Below, one piece after another: positions 62,044 to 64,000 of a DNA stretch of 64,000 bases (the stretch's first letter is position 1; each line of letters begins with the position of its first letter). The DNA lies in contig JAQPZY010001579.1 in the NCBI GenBank assembly GCA_029931535.1, positions 3,772,501-3,836,500 on the forward strand, read 5' to 3'. Source of the DNA: Margaritifera margaritifera (taxonomy: Eukaryota; Mollusca; Bivalvia; Unionida; Margaritiferidae). The notes below the pieces were generated by a model, which was given only the letters and a program-made list of their open reading frames with translations, searched no databases and was not told the origin of the DNA. The translations under genes were made by a program, and so were the position numbers.

Positions 62044-62736
62044 TCATGGACTTAACATGATGAGCTTTAACTGCCTCAATCCCTTTCCACAGCAACGTCC
62101 TACTCCTCCTGTTGCTGTTGCTGCTTTGATACTGGTAGTAGTCACTGCTACTGACATCTTAGTGATAATGAGCGTGGATGGAGCGATGGATTTCGAAAGC
62201 TTAGCCCGTGAAGCTATCTTTCTCTTGGGTTCAGTTAAAGAAGTCTGATACATTTGTCTCAGATACTTTAACTCCGCCAAAATGTCTTGTAGCACACACA
62301 ACGCTTTTTTTTTTTGTTTTCACTCCCTTCCTTCTGTCCTTCACACTTCCAAGTTGTCCTCTTCTCTTTTTCTTCTTCTTCTTGTTTTATTCTTTCCTCT
62401 TCTTCTTGTTGTTGTTGAAGAAATGCTTCTTCAGCTTCTCTTTGGGACAGTAAAAACGCTCCAAGTTCTTTCTTCTGCCTCTTTCTCGAATCATCCACCA
62501 AGGGTAACGACGGAGAAGGTGAGGAAGGCGGTACTACCGTCGCAGGCAAACATTCTTGTGAAGAGGTCAGACAATCCATCAAATCCAAATTAAAGTTATA
62601 CTGTTCGGGAAGAATGCTTACAGCTGCATTCGTAGTCGTAATACTATCACTCCGATTATGCGAGGTCTCGGTAGCAATCAAGACAAAGAGACACTTACGT
62701 TTTCTTTGGTATATTCGTCTTCATTGTTTCAGCCAT
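62044..62736 (-). pseudogene. Polinton gene: Gln/Glu-rich coiled-coil protein
   Basis: ATG at 62736 (MAETMKTNIPK), 48 bases after a TATA box. A frameshift at the AAAACGTAAGTG site leads to KRKCLFVLIATETSHNRSDS, or alternatively this is a spliced 5' exon. The middle part (62480-62340) is a Gln/Glu-rich coiled coil (EAFLQQQQEEEERIKQEEEE). A second frameshift leads to LCVLQDILAELKYLRQMYQT, a Lys/Ser-rich end and TGA at 62044-62046. Unknown function; about 225 codons. Its stop is followed after 24 bases by a histone-type stem-loop. Confidence 0.6.
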
Positions 62737-62783
62737 ACACAAACTGTGCTGCAATGGTAAACCGTACGAACGCTGTTGCGCCT

Positions 62784-62789
62784 ATATAC
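62784..62789 (-). promoter_or_regulatory. TATA box of the 62044-62736 gene
   Basis: On the minus strand CAGTATATAGGCGC, 48 bases before the ATG at 62736, the same spacing as at PolB. Confidence 0.5.
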
Positions 62790-62901
62790 TGAATGTGACG
62801 TCCCGCGTCCGCTTTCTTCTGATTGGAACAGAAACCATGAATTTGGTAAAACGCGTTTGGATTGGTGGAACATTTCAATCGATTTCGATCTGGTCGTAGA
62901 C

Positions 62902-62909
62902 TATATATA
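62902..62909 (+). promoter_or_regulatory. TATA box of the small rightward gene
   Basis: CTATATATAG (62901-62910), the same palindrome as at 61468, lies 50 bases upstream of the ATG at 62960. Confidence 0.5.
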
Positions 62910-62959
62910 GAAGCGATTTGTCTTATGGTTTCACCTGTTCTCAAGACAACTCAAGCAAG

Positions 62960-63145
62960 ATGTGGATTTGTGTAGAATCTTCAACGATCATTTCGGACAT
63001 GCTGTGATATTACCAGTATCACAGAGACGGCCATATGGAAGAGAGGAATATATGTGGAGAGACAAGGCTGTCTAAAGTGAGTCCTACTCTACGGACCTGA
63101 AGCGCGCAGAAGTTTAAGGAGAAGAAGACCAGTGAAGAGGTGTGA
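62960..63145 (+). pseudogene. Small rightward Polinton gene, two in-frame TGA codons
   Basis: ATG at 62960 (MWICVESSTIISDML) is followed by TGA, then YYQYHRDGHMEERNICGETR, LSKVSPTLRT, a second TGA, SAQKFKEKKTSEEV and the final TGA at 63143-63145. The frame is continuous over 61 codons with only these two stops, and a TATA box precedes it. A histone-type stem-loop follows 34 bases after the final stop. The architecture is what makes it credible; the sequence matches no family I know. It could instead be a chance frame. Confidence 0.4.
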
Positions 63146-63172
63146 TATGTCTTAACTCACTTTAGTAAACAA

Positions 63173-63676
63173 CCCCAATGGTCCTTTTAGGGCCACCCAC
63201 ATCTCTTAAATAAAAGATACTACTCAATCATTGTCAAAAAATTGTGTTTGTATGTCTCTCTGTATGTTTGTTGGTCTATGTGTATGTGCATATATTTGAC
63301 CCTATAAACTCTTTTGACCCTCTAAACATCTTTGACCTTATAAACCCATTCCCATGTCAAACCTATGGCCAATATAATTATCATTTGACCCCATATCGCC
63401 ACAGCAATGCAAGTCTATGGGCGCCGTACGTAACTATAGTGGCACATATTGAGGTCAACTCTAACAATGTTACCATGTAATTCCCATTTAGGTCATCCAC
63501 TTCTAACAATATTACCAATTTGACAATATATACACTTTTGACCCTATAAACCCATTCACATGTTAAACCTATACCAACTATACTGTTATGATATGACCCC
63601 ATATCGCCTCAGCAATGTAAGTCTATGGGCGCCTGTATAATTATGATATGACCCCCAGTACCCTCAACGCACTTCT
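63173..63676 (-). repeat. Polinton right terminal inverted repeat
   Basis: Reverse complement of the left TIR, longer because a block of about 208 bases is duplicated: GACCCCATATCGCC-CAGCAATG at 63387 and again at 63595, each followed by TCTATGGGCGCC. It ends ACTTCT at 63676 and is followed by the TCTCTG target duplication. Confidence 0.92.
63180..63194 (+). terminator. Histone-type 3' stem-loop, right TIR inner edge
   Basis: Plus strand GGTCCTTTTAGGGCC followed by ACCCACA, with a six-pair stem (one G-U) and a three-base loop where four is usual. A purine-rich AAATAAAAGA follows. It starts 34 bases after the stop of the small plus-strand gene. Confidence 0.55.
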
Positions 63677-63682
63677 TCTCTG

Positions 63683-64000
63683 CCTTTCTATTCTGAGAGA
63701 GCGCATACTTATTGATTGCATGACCTTGTCGAGCAATTTGCCTAAATTGCCCTTTTGAACTGATAAAGTAGCAATATATGAATAATAAATTACATTTGAG
63801 CTGAAACCTAAAAAAGATATGGCATGGCGAGAAATTCTATCGTCAATTGACAATATTTATGTCTGATGAAAGTACTTTTTAAATGCTGAAAAACCAAACA
63901 ACGCTTGCTATTGTTTGCAAAGCAACTGTGTGTTTATATTCCCTGAGTGAATTCTTATAATTCTCATCATGATTCTCTTGAAACTGGATGTAATGTAAAG
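63683..64000. other. Right flank of the Polinton, no feature seen
   Basis: About 320 bases of AT-rich sequence beyond the target duplication. Nothing recognised. Confidence 0.5.

Larger units (their letters stand above)
47758..63676 (-). mobile_element. Polinton/Maverick element, 15.9 kb, degenerate
   Basis: Long terminal inverted repeats start AG at 47758 (AGTAGTGTGTTGAGGG) and end CT at 63676 (CCCTCAACGCACTTCT). The element is flanked by a perfect 6-bp duplication TCTCTG (47752-47757 and 63677-63682); the 6-bp size is the Polinton hallmark. Inside are a protein-primed family B DNA polymerase and a retroviral-like integrase, both on the minus strand, plus typical accessory genes. The total length is in the usual 15-20 kb range. 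Every gene of more than about 100 codons carries frameshifts or stops, so the copy is dead. Capsid, penton, packaging ATPase and protease genes were not found; a block of unlike DNA sits where some might have been. Confidence 0.95.

Noticed and set aside
47758..63676. Captured host histone gene as the source of the stem-loops
   Set aside because: No histone-fold coding sequence was found next to any of the three stem-loops; each follows an unrelated Polinton frame. Capture of only the 3' flank remains possible.

Overview
The window is AT-rich eukaryotic DNA with no operons, long gene-poor stretches, many microsatellites and minisatellites, and two large mobile elements. A marine invertebrate is likely. 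The diverged dispersed repeats at 13.5-14.0 kb and 16.2-16.7 kb look like families common in bivalve molluscs, but that assignment is inference. I found no convincing host gene; two short candidate exons (10.7 and 37.7 kb) are listed at low confidence.

Region 1 (1,777-8,424): a nearly complete, young Ty3/Gypsy-class LTR retrotransposon with 754-bp LTRs that are almost identical and a 5-bp target duplication CTCAG. Its pol order is protease - integrase - RT - RNase H, the copia-like order of the Gmr1 group. Its Gag carries a SCAN-like capsid segment and a zinc knuckle. This copy is dead: it has stops in gag and pol, and a deletion between the second Asp and the Glu of the integrase. A same-family solo LTR with perfect 5-bp target duplication lies at 25.69-26.44 kb. 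Related solo LTRs lie at 30.29 and 35.01 kb, and a fourth probable relative at about 52.0-52.8 kb.

Region 2 (8.4-47.7 kb): non-coding DNA. It holds a decayed Jockey-like LINE (14.4-15.4 kb), a 260-bp MITE (20.47 kb), a 2.7-kb 55-bp satellite with higher-order blocks (21.27-23.93 kb), other tandem arrays (76-bp, 31-bp, 26-bp, 37-bp units), simple repeats, and old diverged segmental duplications.

Region 3 (47,758-63,676): a 15.9-kb Polinton/Maverick bounded by a perfect 6-bp target duplication TCTCTG and long terminal inverted repeats that begin AG and end CT. It encodes a protein-primed family B DNA polymerase, a retroviral-type integrase, several typical small Polinton genes, a BIR (inhibitor-of-apoptosis-type) protein and a CCHC zinc-knuckle basic protein. 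All larger genes are broken by frameshifts or stops, and the capsid, ATPase and protease genes were not found. A 2.8-kb stretch of unlike DNA (48.4-51.2 kb) lies inside the element. Two structural features stand out. Three genes (PolB, 62.0-62.7 kb and 62.96 kb) have a TATA box about 50 bp before the ATG. Three genes end a few to about 35 nt before a histone-mRNA-type 3' stem-loop followed by ACCCA; two of these stem-loops sit at the inner edges of the two TIRs and one is internal. This suggests that the element borrowed the host's replication-dependent histone 3'-end pathway, and it is the most interesting observation in the window.
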